Shown here: piece after piece, positions 15,204 through 23,385 of the stretch | Numbering within the stretch: the first letter of the stretch is position 1 | Layout: each line of letters starts with the position of its first letter | Assembly: GCF_003732225.1 (NCBI RefSeq) | Contig: NZ_MOBJ01000010.1 | Coordinates: forward strand, 1-64,000 | Reading direction: 5' to 3' | DNA: 64,000 bases | Origin: Pseudomonas brassicacearum | Lineage (GTDB): Bacteria; Pseudomonadota; Gammaproteobacteria; Pseudomonadales; Pseudomonadaceae | Notes under the pieces: generated by a model | Databases searched by the model: none | Told to the model about the DNA's origin: nothing | What the model saw: the letters and a program-made list of their open reading frames with translations, nothing else | Translations under genes and position numbers: made by a program

Positions 15204-16697
15204 TTACGCGCCTTTGGCCGAAGGCAGCTTCGATACCAGGCGCAGGGACACAGTCAGACCTTCGAGCTGATAGTGCGGGCGCAGGTAGAACCTGGAGTTG
15301 TAGTACCCCGGGTTGCCTTCCACCTCTTCGACAATCACTTCGGCCGCCGCCAATGGGTGCTGGGCCTTGGTGGTTTCGGTGGAGTGCGCTGGGTCACCGT
15401 CGACGTAGTTGAGGATCCAGTCCTGCAACCAGCGCTGCATTTCGTCCTTCTCTTTGAAGGAGCCGATCTTGTCGCGCACGATGCACTTCAAGTAATGGGC
15501 GAAACGGCAGGTGGCGAACAGGTAGGGCAGGCGCGCGGCCAGGTTGGCGTTGGCGGTAGCATCCGGGTCGTCGTACTCGGCCGGCTTTTGCAATGACTGG
15601 GCGCCGATGAACGCGGCGAAGTCGGTGTTTTTCTTGTGCAGCAGCGGCATGAAACCGTTCTTCGCCAGTTCCGCTTCACGGCGGTCCGAAATGGCGATTT
15701 CAGTCGGGCACTTCATGTCCACGCCACCGTCGTCGGTCGGGAAAGTGTGCGCCGGCAGGTTCTCCACTTCACCACCAGACTCCACGCCACGAATGCGCGA
15801 GCACCAGCCAAAGTGTTTGAACGAGCGGTTGATGTTCACCGCCATCGCGTAAGCGGCGTTGGCCCATGTGTACTTGGAGCTGTCGGCGCCGTCGGTGTTT
15901 TCTTCGAAGGCGAAGGCTTCCACCGGGTCGGTCTTGGCACCGTACGGCAGGCGTGCCAGGAAGCGCGGCATGGTCAGGCCGATGTAACGCGAGTCTTCCG
16001 ATTCACGCAGCGAGCGCCAGCCGGCATATTCCGGGGTGGTGAAGATTTTGGTCAGATCGCGCGGGTTCGACAGTTCCTGCCACGAGCCCATGCCCATCAC
16101 GGTCGGCGATGCGGCGGCAATGAATGGCGCGTGCATGGCGGCGCAGACTTTCGACAGTTCGCCCAGCAATTCGACATCCGGCGGCGACTGGTCGAAGTAG
16201 TAATCGCCCACCAGGCAGCCGTAAGGTTCGCCGCCGAACTGGCCGTACTCTTCTTCGTACATCTTTTTGAAGATCGGGCTCTGGTCCCATGCGGTGCCCT
16301 TGAATTTCTTCAGGGTCTTGTGCAGGTCGGTCTTGGAGATGTTGAGCACGCGGATCTTCAGCTGCTCGTCGCTCTCGGTGTTGTTGACCAGGTAGTGCAA
16401 GCCACGCCAGGCGCTTTCCAGTTGCTGGAACTCCGGGTGATGGATGACCTGGTTGACCTGGGCGGTGAGCTTGGCGTCGATGGCGGCGATGATCGACTCG
16501 ATCGACTTGATGGCGTCGTTGGACACCAGGTCGGTCTGCGCCAGGGCCTGTTCGGCCAGGGTGCGTACAGCAGCCTCGACGGCTTCGCGAGCGCGGTCGG
16601 TCTTGGGTTTGAATTCTTGCAGCAGCAGGGAGGCGAACTCGCTGGCTTCTTCGGTGGTGCCCAGTGTCTGGGCGTCTGCACGTACTGGATCGGTCAT
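15204..16697 (-). CDS. tssC: sheath protein TssC (large subunit), cluster 1
   Basis: The protein is 497 residues from the ATG at 16695-16697 (MTDPVRADAQ), which sits nine bases after AGGA; an ATG six bases earlier is also possible. Family signatures include HHPEFQQLESAWRGLHYLV, FKKMYEEEYGQFGGEPYG and SEDSRYIGLTMPRFLARLPY. With TssB it forms the contractile sheath. Its N-terminal helix is the element ClpV grips. It lies 15 bases downstream of tssB in the standard tssABC order. Confidence 0.98.
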   Translation of the reverse strand: MTDPVRADAQTLGTTEEASEFASLLLQEFKPKTDRAREAVEAAVRTLAEQALAQTDLVSNDAIKSIESIIAAIDAKLTAQVNQVIHHPEFQQLESAWRGLHYLVNNTESDEQLKIRVLNISKTDLHKTLKKFKGTAWDQSPIFKKMYEEEYGQFGGEPYGCLVGDYYFDQSPPDVELLGELSKVCAAMHAPFIAAASPTVMGMGSWQELSNPRDLTKIFTTPEYAGWRSLRESEDSRYIGLTMPRFLARLPYGAKTDPVEAFAFEENTDGADSSKYTWANAAYAMAVNINRSFKHFGWCSRIRGVESGGEVENLPAHTFPTDDGGVDMKCPTEIAISDRREAELAKNGFMPLLHKKNTDFAAFIGAQSLQKPAEYDDPDATANANLAARLPYLFATCRFAHYLKCIVRDKIGSFKEKDEMQRWLQDWILNYVDGDPAHSTETTKAQHPLAAAEVIVEEVEGNPGYYNSRFYLRPHYQLEGLTVSLRLVSKLPSAKGA

Positions 16698-16712
16698 GAT
16701 CATTCGTCCTGA

Positions 16713-17222
16713 TTAAGCCTGAGGCTCGGCGGGCTTGGGCGCACTGGCAAGTGCCTGGAGCAGCGCCGGATCCTTGATGGCCTTCATGATGATTTCTTCG
16801 GCACCGGTCTTGCCGTCCATGTAGGTCAGCAGGTTGGCCAATTGAGTGCGCGCTTCGAGCAGTTTGTTCAGCGAGTCAACCTTGCGTGCCACGGCGGCCG
16901 GGCTGAAGTCGTCCATGCTTTCAAAGGTGATGTCCAGGCTCAGGTTGCCTTCGCCGGTCAGCTCGTTGGGCACGTGGAACGCGACGCGTGGCTGCATGGC
17001 CTTGAGGCGGGAGTCGAAGTTGTCCACATCCACTTCAAGGAACTTGCGATCGGCCACAGGAGCCAGGGGCTCGGCCGGCTTGCCGGCGAGGTCAGCCATA
17101 ACCCCCATTACGAAGGGCAACTGGACCTTTTTTTCGGCGCCGTAGAGCTCGACGTCGTACTCGATCTGCACTCGAGGCGCGCGGTTGCGCGCGATGAATT
17201 TCTGAGAACTTTGCTTCGCCAC
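16713..17222 (-). CDS. tssB: sheath protein TssB (small subunit), cluster 1
   Basis: This 169-residue protein starts MAKQSSQKFIARNRAPRVQI and contains VQLPFVMGVMADLAG, VAFHVPNELTGEGNLSLDI and SMDDFSPAAVARKVDSL, all TssB/VipA hallmarks. It pairs with TssC to build the sheath. Usual length, normal spacing (80 bases after tssA), no anomalies. Confidence 0.98.
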   Translation of the reverse strand: MAKQSSQKFIARNRAPRVQIEYDVELYGAEKKVQLPFVMGVMADLAGKPAEPLAPVADRKFLEVDVDNFDSRLKAMQPRVAFHVPNELTGEGNLSLDITFESMDDFSPAAVARKVDSLNKLLEARTQLANLLTYMDGKTGAEEIIMKAIKDPALLQALASAPKPAEPQA

Positions 17223-17302
17223 GTTGCTGCTCCTGGTCGCTCAAGCGACGGTGTTGGCGTCATCGGCGGTGCCGGTGACGTGACTGCGTGATCCGTACGC
17301 TT

Positions 17303-18346
17303 TTATTCGCTGTCTGGTCCGCGCAGGTTTTCAAATTGGCTCATGCCGTCGGGAATCAGATTGCGCACGATCGCCGCAAAGTCGGCGTGCACCAGATTCT
17401 TTGCCCGGTTCAACAGCACCGGCAGAGGGCTGGAGGGTTCATGACGGGTGTAATAGGCAAGAATCCGGTCCAGGCTGCGCAGCACGTCGTCGCGGTTATT
17501 GATTTCGCCGCTGCTGGTACCGCTGTTGGTGCCGCTGCTGCGCGGTGCGCTCGGTGCGGTGGTGTATTCAACCGGCGCGGCGCTGTCGTGGCTGATGGAG
17601 TCGGGCAGGGGGCTATCGCCTTTCTGCGGGGCGAACTGGCCGAGAATCTGCAGGGCCATTTTGAGCGGTTGCTTCAACGGGCCAAGGTCAACGCCCTGGG
17701 CGGACCCGACCTGTTCGCTGACGTGTTGCTCGATGGCCTCGGCGACGTTGCGGGCCTCGTGCAAGGCGGCGCGGGTAATTTCCAGCTGCTCGGGATCGCT
17801 GTCGAGGAACGCCCCGGCCAGCTGCTCGGCGCCGAGGTTTTCGTCAGGGAAGCTTTGCAGGCCGCTGGCGTTGGCGGCCGCGCGCAGGCTGACAGCGCCA
17901 AAGGTTCGCGAACGGGCCAGGATACTTTCGCGCAGTAGTCGAATGGTGGCATCGGACGCCAGGCCGGCGAGGGCGTTGATGCGCACGGTGGGATCGTTGT
18001 CGTCTTCGGCATCCAGTCGTGGATGCAGGACGGCCCAGTATTGCTTGAGCAATTCGCTGATCAGCGTCAGGACGCGGGCCAGGCCGGTGACACCCTCCAG
18101 GGCAAGGGAGCTTTGCAAAAGGAAATGGGTGATACGCAGGTCTTTGCTACGTTGCAACAAATCCAGGCTTTGCTGCTGGATGCTGCGCCACTCAGGCGGT
18201 TCGGCAGGCAATATCGAATCGCCCATGCTGCGCTCGGGCTGGCCTTGGGAATCGCGTTCCAAGCGCAAAAAGTCCGCGTCGTATTCCAGATCTTCGCCAC
18301 AAGGTGAAGTCGCGGAAACGGCGGTAAGCAGCGAAAGCACTTCCAC
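17303..18346 (-). CDS. tssA: TssA (ImpA N-terminal domain), cluster 1
   Basis: A GTG at 18344-18346 gives 347 residues starting VEVLSLLTAVSATSPCGEDL; it follows GGAG at about ten bases and marks where TssA similarity starts. An upstream ATG would add 15 unconserved residues. The ImpA_N domain spans roughly residues 10-120 (SPCGEDLEYD, EPPEWRSIQQQSLDLLQRSK, DLRITHFLL). A Ser/Thr/Gly-rich linker (about 270-290) leads to a C-terminal domain. TssA1-type proteins dock at the baseplate. It is the first gene of the leftward operon and faces the FHA gene across a roughly 400-base divergent region. Confidence 0.93.
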   Translation of the reverse strand: MEVLSLLTAVSATSPCGEDLEYDADFLRLERDSQGQPERSMGDSILPAEPPEWRSIQQQSLDLLQRSKDLRITHFLLQSSLALEGVTGLARVLTLISELLKQYWAVLHPRLDAEDDNDPTVRINALAGLASDATIRLLRESILARSRTFGAVSLRAAANASGLQSFPDENLGAEQLAGAFLDSDPEQLEITRAALHEARNVAEAIEQHVSEQVGSAQGVDLGPLKQPLKMALQILGQFAPQKGDSPLPDSISHDSAAPVEYTTAPSAPRSSGTNSGTSSGEINNRDDVLRSLDRILAYYTRHEPSSPLPVLLNRAKNLVHADFAAIVRNLIPDGMSQFENLRGPDSE

Positions 18347-18396
18347 TGAATTTGATCTCCCTATCGCCCGCGACAGAGTCGGGCAGTTCACACGTT

Positions 18397-18412
18397 AGTT
18401 CCAAGTGGAACT
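18397..18412. promoter_or_regulatory. 16-base palindrome upstream of tssA (possible operator or leader hairpin)
   Basis: AGTTCCA-AG-TGGAACT is a perfect 7-base inverted repeat with a two-base spacer, about 50 bases upstream of the tssA GTG. Its size fits a dimeric repressor or activator site. In RNA it would make only a tight small hairpin. No regulator is assigned. Confidence 0.4.
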
Positions 18413-18684
18413 TCGCATGTTTCCTTGTGCGTAATGGCCCTTTGGATTCTCTGTGATCTTAAAGTGCCATCATTGTTATTCAAGAAAGTTGTTCATTTTT
18501 GGTGTAGTACTTATGGCTTGTCAAGGTAAGCTATTTCTCCTGTGTGACAGATGTGAGGTGCTTAACAACCCTCACGACCAGTAGGTCCAGGAAGGTGCTG
18601 ACGCAGGTTTTTGTCACGTAAACCGGTTAAGATCAGCAAACATGCTGGTAAAAAGCCGTTTTTGAGGTTGTTTGCAAGGTTTGT

Positions 18685-18721
18685 CGGCGAGTTCCGCGGG
18701 GATTGATCCCCTCATTCGCCG
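18685..18721 (+). promoter_or_regulatory. compound hairpin in the leader of the FHA gene
   Basis: Outer arms CGGCGA (18685-18690) and TCGCCG (18716-18721) enclose GGGGAT-TG-ATCCCC (18698-18711). The structure lies about 20 bases before the AGGAGG that serves the FHA start. It could influence translation of the plus-strand operon; the H1-T6SS of P. aeruginosa is controlled post-transcriptionally by RsmA, but no proven site is claimed here. Confidence 0.35.
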
Positions 18722-18750
18722 GCGCGCAAAGTGTGCAGCAAGGAGGCAAG

Positions 18751-20148
18751 ATGCCGCTGTGTTTGACTATCACTAGTTATCACAAAATTACCCCTGGTCA
18801 ATGCTCTGAAAAATCCATGGATCAGGGCGTGATGGCAATTGGCCGTAATTCTGATAATGACTGGGTATTGCCCGATCCAGAGCGCTTGGTCTCCGGAAAA
18901 CATTGCATTATTCAATACAAAGATGGCCGGTATTATTTAACCGATAACAGCACTAATGGGGTGGAGTTAGTCAAGGCCGGCATTCGTCTGCGCAAGGGAA
19001 ACAGCGAGCCGTTGCAAGATGGGGAAGTTATCCGCATCGGTGATTATGAAATCCAGGCGCGCATCGATTTCAATCTGCCTGTGACTGACAGCAACCCGTT
19101 TGCCGATTCGTCCAGCAGCTTCGATGCCTTGATGGGACGCCAGGGCGCCGGCGTGAAGACACCGACCCCGTTGCCCGTGACACCCCCTGCACATTTTCAG
19201 GGCGTGTCGGCCATGGACACGCTGCCGGACTTGTTCGACTTTCTGGCACCGAGCAGCATCCCGCCGGCCACCCAGCCCGACCATGTCCCGGTCGAGCAAC
19301 ACGACTTCCGTCCACCGACCCCGATCCCTAAGCCGACGCCCATGACAGAGCCTGCGCCGCTGGCGTCGGCCCCACTGATTCCGGACGATTGGGACCTGTT
19401 CAGCGACCAGCCTGCGCCGCTGGCGGTTGCCCCCTTGCCTGTTGCAGAAGTTGCGCCGCCACCCGTACCTCAAATCAGCGTGCCGATCGAGCCGGCCCCC
19501 CTGCGCGAACCGCCCGTGGCTATCGTTGAGCCCCCGGTCAGTCCGGTCAGCCATTCTCAACCCGACCTGTTGCAAGCCTTTCTGCGCGGCGCCGGGCTGG
19601 ATCAAGTGCGCCTGGAAAAGGCCCAGGCCGAAGCGCAGATGGAAAGCATCGGCCGCAGTTATCGGCTGATGGTCGAGGGCCTGATCGATGTCTTGCGCGC
19701 CCGCAGCAGCCTCAAGGGCGAGTTCCGCATTCAGCAGACGATGATTCAGCCGGTGGAAAACAACCCGCTGAAATTCGCTCCCAACGTCGATGAAGCCTTG
19801 CTGTTGCTGTTGCGCCACACCAATCAGGCGTTCATGGCGCCGGACCTGGCGGTGCGCGACAGCTTCGATGACTTGCGCGCCCACCAATTGGCGGTGATGG
19901 CGGGTGTGGAAGCTGCGATCAAGCACCTATTGGCGCGTTTCGAGCCGGCACAACTGGAAGAGCGCATGGGCAAGCCCGGTGGCCTGTCGAGCATTTTCAA
20001 TGGCTCACGACAGGCCCAGTACTGGCAGCAGTTCACCGAGCTCTACAGCAATATTTCCCGTGAGGCCCAGGAGGATTTCCAGGACCTGTTCGGTCGGGAG
20101 TTCAGCCGCGCCTACGAAGAACACAGTGCAAGACAAGGTCGCCGCTGA
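18751..20148 (+). CDS. tagH: FHA-domain T6SS protein (Fha1/TagH), cluster 1
   Basis: The ATG at 18751 follows AGGAGG by four bases and gives 465 residues starting MPLCLTITSYHKITPG. The FHA domain is at about residues 25-100 (AIGRNSDNDWVLPD, VSGKHCIIQY, LTDNSTNGVEL). A long Pro/Ala-rich linker follows (about 130-280), then the C-terminal domain found in T6SS FHA proteins (about 285-465). In the H1 system Fha1 is phosphorylated on threonine by PpkA and dephosphorylated by PppA, and its phosphorylation triggers assembly; both enzymes are encoded downstream in this operon. It is the first gene of the rightward operon. Confidence 0.95.
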   Translation: MPLCLTITSYHKITPGQCSEKSMDQGVMAIGRNSDNDWVLPDPERLVSGKHCIIQYKDGRYYLTDNSTNGVELVKAGIRLRKGNSEPLQDGEVIRIGDYEIQARIDFNLPVTDSNPFADSSSSFDALMGRQGAGVKTPTPLPVTPPAHFQGVSAMDTLPDLFDFLAPSSIPPATQPDHVPVEQHDFRPPTPIPKPTPMTEPAPLASAPLIPDDWDLFSDQPAPLAVAPLPVAEVAPPPVPQISVPIEPAPLREPPVAIVEPPVSPVSHSQPDLLQAFLRGAGLDQVRLEKAQAEAQMESIGRSYRLMVEGLIDVLRARSSLKGEFRIQQTMIQPVENNPLKFAPNVDEALLLLLRHTNQAFMAPDLAVRDSFDDLRAHQLAVMAGVEAAIKHLLARFEPAQLEERMGKPGGLSSIFNGSRQAQYWQQFTELYSNISREAQEDFQDLFGREFSRAYEEHSARQGRR

Positions 20149-20223
20149 GCGCCGCTGTCACATAACGCGATTCATAGCAAAGAACGGAACAACGGATAGC
20201 TGAAACGTCATTGAGGACGCAGG

Positions 20224-20730
20224 ATGATTCCCAGGTTTTTACTCGCAGTTGCCACCGCGCTTCTGCTGACCGCGTGTGCCAAGGAGGCCACCAAACCCCA
20301 ACCCGAAGAGGCTGAGGCCGACACGGCCGCCGTCGAGTTGCACTTTCACGCCATCGCCGGGCTCAACCCCGGAGCCACTGGCCAGCCGGCCCCGGTCCGG
20401 GTGCGCATTTTCGAATTGAAAAATGCCGCCACCTTCGGTCGTTCCGATTATTTCGCACTGGCCGAACGAGCCCAGGCGACGCTCGGTGCGGATCTGATTG
20501 ACCAGGACGAAGTGCTGATCCAGCCCGGCCAGCAGTTGAGCCTGCAGCGCGACCTCGATCCGGCCACTCGCCATATCGGCGTGCTGGTGGGGTATCGCGA
20601 ACTGGATCAGGCGCAGTGGCGCACGGTGATGAATGTTCCGCCGCGCCAATACACCGAATACCAGATCAGCCTCGATGTGCGCGCCGTGCGCAGCGCCGTC
20701 GTTGTTCCCCCATCCAGCCCTGCCCAATAA
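20224..20730 (+). CDS. tssJ: outer-membrane lipoprotein TssJ, cluster 1
   Basis: This 168-residue protein has signal sequence and lipobox LTAC (Cys18). The mature domain shows the TssJ transthyretin-like pattern: LNPGATGQPAPVRVRIFELK, then FGRSDYFAL, then LVGYRELDQAQWRTV. TssJ anchors the TssLM complex to the outer membrane by binding the TssM C-terminus. It follows the FHA gene after 75 bases and precedes tssK by 15 bases. Confidence 0.96.
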   Translation: MIPRFLLAVATALLLTACAKEATKPQPEEAEADTAAVELHFHAIAGLNPGATGQPAPVRVRIFELKNAATFGRSDYFALAERAQATLGADLIDQDEVLIQPGQQLSLQRDLDPATRHIGVLVGYRELDQAQWRTVMNVPPRQYTEYQISLDVRAVRSAVVVPPSSPAQ

Positions 20731-20745
20731 GCAATCGGAGCCCCC

Positions 20746-22080
20746 ATGTCCTGGAACAATCGCGTGGTCTGGTCGGAAGGTATGTTCATTGGAACGCAGC
20801 ACTTCCAGCAGCATGACCGTTACCTGGAGAACCTCATCGACGCCCGGAGTCGCCCATTGTCGGCTGGGGCCTGGGGATTTTCTGAATTGCTGATCGACCA
20901 GGGCCTGCTGGCCCAGGGCAAACTGGCGATCATCTCGGCGCGGGGCCTGTTGCCAGACGGCACGCCATTCAACATTCCCCAGGATGACCTGGCGCCGAGC
21001 CCGCTGAATGTCGATGACAACCTGCGCGATGGTTTGGTGTACCTGGCCTTGCCGCTCAAGCGCGCCGGCGCGCGTGACACCGTTGACGAGGGCGAGGCCC
21101 TGGGCGCTGCGCGCTATGTGAGTCAGGTGCGCGAAGTGCGGGACGACAACGCGCCGTTCGAAAACCAGGCCCCGGTGGCCGTGGGATCGAGGGCGCTGCG
21201 ATTATTGATCGCCCGGGACGGCATCAGCGACTACGCGGCGATCGGCCTGGTGCGAATCAAGGAGAAACGCGCCGACCGTGCCTTGGTGCTCGACGACACT
21301 TACATCCCGCCGCTGCTGGATGTGGTCGCCTCCACGCCCTTGGCCGCGTTTCGCAACGAGCTACTGGGCCTGCTTCATCAGCGCGGCGAAGCGCTCGCCG
21401 GGCGGGTGGTGGCGTCCGGTGCCGGCGGTGCCTCGGAGATTGCCGATTTCATGCTGCTGCAACTGGTCAACCGTGCCCAGCCGCTGATCCAGCACTTGAG
21501 CCACTTGAGCCCGTTGCATCCCGAGCGGTTCTACAGCGAGTTGGTGAGCCTGGCCGGGGAATTCTCGACCTTTACCGCTTCCGGGCGGCGACCGCAGGAA
21601 TTCCCGCAGTACCAGCATGATGACCTCGCGCTGAGTTTTGCGCCGGTGATGCAAGCCCTGCGTGAGGCGCTGTCAATGCTGATCGACAGCAAGGCCACGC
21701 CGATTCCGATTGTCGAAAAAGCCTACGGTATTCATGTGGCCATGCTGGCTGACAAAACCCTGCTCGACAGTGCCAGTTTTATCCTGGTGGTGCGCGCCGA
21801 TGTGCCTGCCGAGACCCTGCGCAGCCGCTTCGGCCAGCAGAGCAAAATCGGCTCGGTGGAGCACATTCGCGATATGGTCAACCTGCAATTGCCGGGCATC
21901 GGCCTGCTGCCAATGCCTGTGGCGCCACGGCAGATTCCGTATCACGCCGGTTCCACCTATTACGAACTCGACCGGGGCAGCGAGCATTGGCAACAACTGG
22001 CCAACTCCGGCGGTTTTGCGTTCCACATCGCGGGTCAGTTCCCGGGGCTGAACCTGGCTTTCTGGGCGATCCGAGGATAA
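20746..22080 (+). CDS. tssK: baseplate-membrane connector TssK, cluster 1
   Basis: The 444-residue protein starts MSWNNRVVWSEGMFIGTQHF, the invariant TssK N-terminus, and includes LPDGTPFNIP, FMLLQLVNRAQPLIQHL and PRQIPYHAGSTYYELDR near the end. TssK trimers link the TssEFG baseplate to the cytoplasmic parts of TssL and TssM. Standard length and place in the tssJKLM run. Confidence 0.98.
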   Translation: MSWNNRVVWSEGMFIGTQHFQQHDRYLENLIDARSRPLSAGAWGFSELLIDQGLLAQGKLAIISARGLLPDGTPFNIPQDDLAPSPLNVDDNLRDGLVYLALPLKRAGARDTVDEGEALGAARYVSQVREVRDDNAPFENQAPVAVGSRALRLLIARDGISDYAAIGLVRIKEKRADRALVLDDTYIPPLLDVVASTPLAAFRNELLGLLHQRGEALAGRVVASGAGGASEIADFMLLQLVNRAQPLIQHLSHLSPLHPERFYSELVSLAGEFSTFTASGRRPQEFPQYQHDDLALSFAPVMQALREALSMLIDSKATPIPIVEKAYGIHVAMLADKTLLDSASFILVVRADVPAETLRSRFGQQSKIGSVEHIRDMVNLQLPGIGLLPMPVAPRQIPYHAGSTYYELDRGSEHWQQLANSGGFAFHIAGQFPGLNLAFWAIRG

Positions 22081-22086
22081 ACCGCG

Positions 22087-23385
22087 ATGAATAACGACGA
22101 TCGTACCCAGTTCATGCCGACACCCGGTGGCCGTGGCGCCGAACCGGCCCGCCCGGACCCTGGTCGCGCCCAGCCCGCGCCGCTTTCGATGCCGGCCGCG
22201 CCGGTGTTGACCGGCAAAGCCGAAGGTCTCAACCCCCTGGAGAGCGCCGCGGGTCCGCTGCTGGCTTTGCTGACCCGCTTGCGCAACACCATTGCCCACC
22301 CGGCACCGGCGAGCCTGCGGGCGCAATTACTGGCCTACCTGCGCCAGTTCGAGGAACGCGCCGAGGCCGCCGGTGTGGTGCGCAACGATGTGTTGCTGGC
22401 CCGCTACGCATTGTGCACCGCCCTGGATGAAGCGGTGTTGAGTACGCCGTGGGGCGGCACCGGCGACTGGGGCAAGCAGAGCCTGCTGATCACCGTGCAT
22501 AACGAGGCCTGGGGCGGCGAGAAGGTGTTCCAGCTATTGGAACATTGCCTGCAAAGCCCCCGCGAACGTTTGTATCTGTTGGAGCTGTTGTACCTGTGCA
22601 TGTGCCTGGGTTTCGAAGGGCGTTATCGGGTCATAAATGACGGTCGCAGCCAACTGGATGCCTTGCGTGAGCGCACCAGTGCGGTCATCCGCAGCGCCCG
22701 TGGCGAATACGAGCGTGAACTGTCGCCCCATTGGCGCGGCGTTACCGTGGCGCGCGACCGGCTGGCGCAATTCATGCCGCCATGGATCGCGGTGGCCATC
22801 GGTGTGGCGTTGCTGCTGGCCCTGTTGTTCGGCCTGCGCTTGAAACTGGCCGCCGATGCCGAGCCGGTGTTTAAAAACATCCATGCGCTGGGCGAAATCC
22901 CGGTGCAGGCCATCGACCGTCCGGTGGTGCAACCGAAACTGATCGAGCGTCCTCGCCTGGCAGGCTTCCTTGCCGATGAAATCAAGGCCGGGCGGGTCTC
23001 GGTGGAAGACGCCGTTGACCGTTCAGTGGTGACCATCCGTGGCGATGAACTGTTCGCCTCGGGCAGCGCCAGCATCATCGACAACTTTCAGCCATTGATG
23101 CTGCGCATCGCCGATGCCCTGCGCAAGGTCAAGGGCCAGGTCCGCGTGACCGGCCACAGCGACAATCGCCCGATTGCCACCCTCAGGTTTCCATCGAACT
23201 GGGCTTTGTCCGAGGCGCGGGCCACTTCGGTGCTGCAAATCCTTTCGGCCAAGACCGGCCAGCCCGAGCGCTTCAGCGCCGAAGGCCGCAGTGACACCGA
23301 GCCGTTGGCCTCGAACGCTACGACCGAGGGGCGCGCACGCAATCGTCGGGTCGAAATCACAGTGTTGGCGGAGGGAGTCGAGTGA
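22087..23385 (+). CDS. tssL: TssL with C-terminal OmpA-like peptidoglycan-binding domain, cluster 1
   Basis: This 432-residue protein combines a DotU/TssL cytoplasmic domain (LAYLRQFEERAEAAG, YALCTALDEAVLSTPWG, LLELLYLCMCLGFEGRYR), one membrane segment (about residues 237-258, IAVAIGVALLLALLFGL) and a periplasmic OmpA-like domain (about 310-430: ASGSASI, VTGHSDNRPI, LSEARA, GRARNRRVEI). The fused OmpA domain anchors the complex to the cell wall, so no separate TagL is needed. tssM begins four bases inside the end of this gene. The cluster 2 TssL lacks the extra domain. Confidence 0.97.
   Translation: MNNDDRTQFMPTPGGRGAEPARPDPGRAQPAPLSMPAAPVLTGKAEGLNPLESAAGPLLALLTRLRNTIAHPAPASLRAQLLAYLRQFEERAEAAGVVRNDVLLARYALCTALDEAVLSTPWGGTGDWGKQSLLITVHNEAWGGEKVFQLLEHCLQSPRERLYLLELLYLCMCLGFEGRYRVINDGRSQLDALRERTSAVIRSARGEYERELSPHWRGVTVARDRLAQFMPPWIAVAIGVALLLALLFGLRLKLAADAEPVFKNIHALGEIPVQAIDRPVVQPKLIERPRLAGFLADEIKAGRVSVEDAVDRSVVTIRGDELFASGSASIIDNFQPLMLRIADALRKVKGQVRVTGHSDNRPIATLRFPSNWALSEARATSVLQILSAKTGQPERFSAEGRSDTEPLASNATTEGRARNRRVEITVLAEGVE

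Larger units (their letters stand above)
18347..18750. promoter_or_regulatory. divergent intergenic region between the two cluster 1 operons
   Basis: About 400 bases lie between tssA (leftward) and the FHA gene (rightward), AT-richer than flanking genes, and must hold both promoters. I found no clear -35/-10 pair or sigma-54 site that I would defend. It does contain a 16-base palindrome close to tssA and a compound hairpin just before the FHA ribosome site, entered separately. No gene is visible inside it. Confidence 0.7.
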
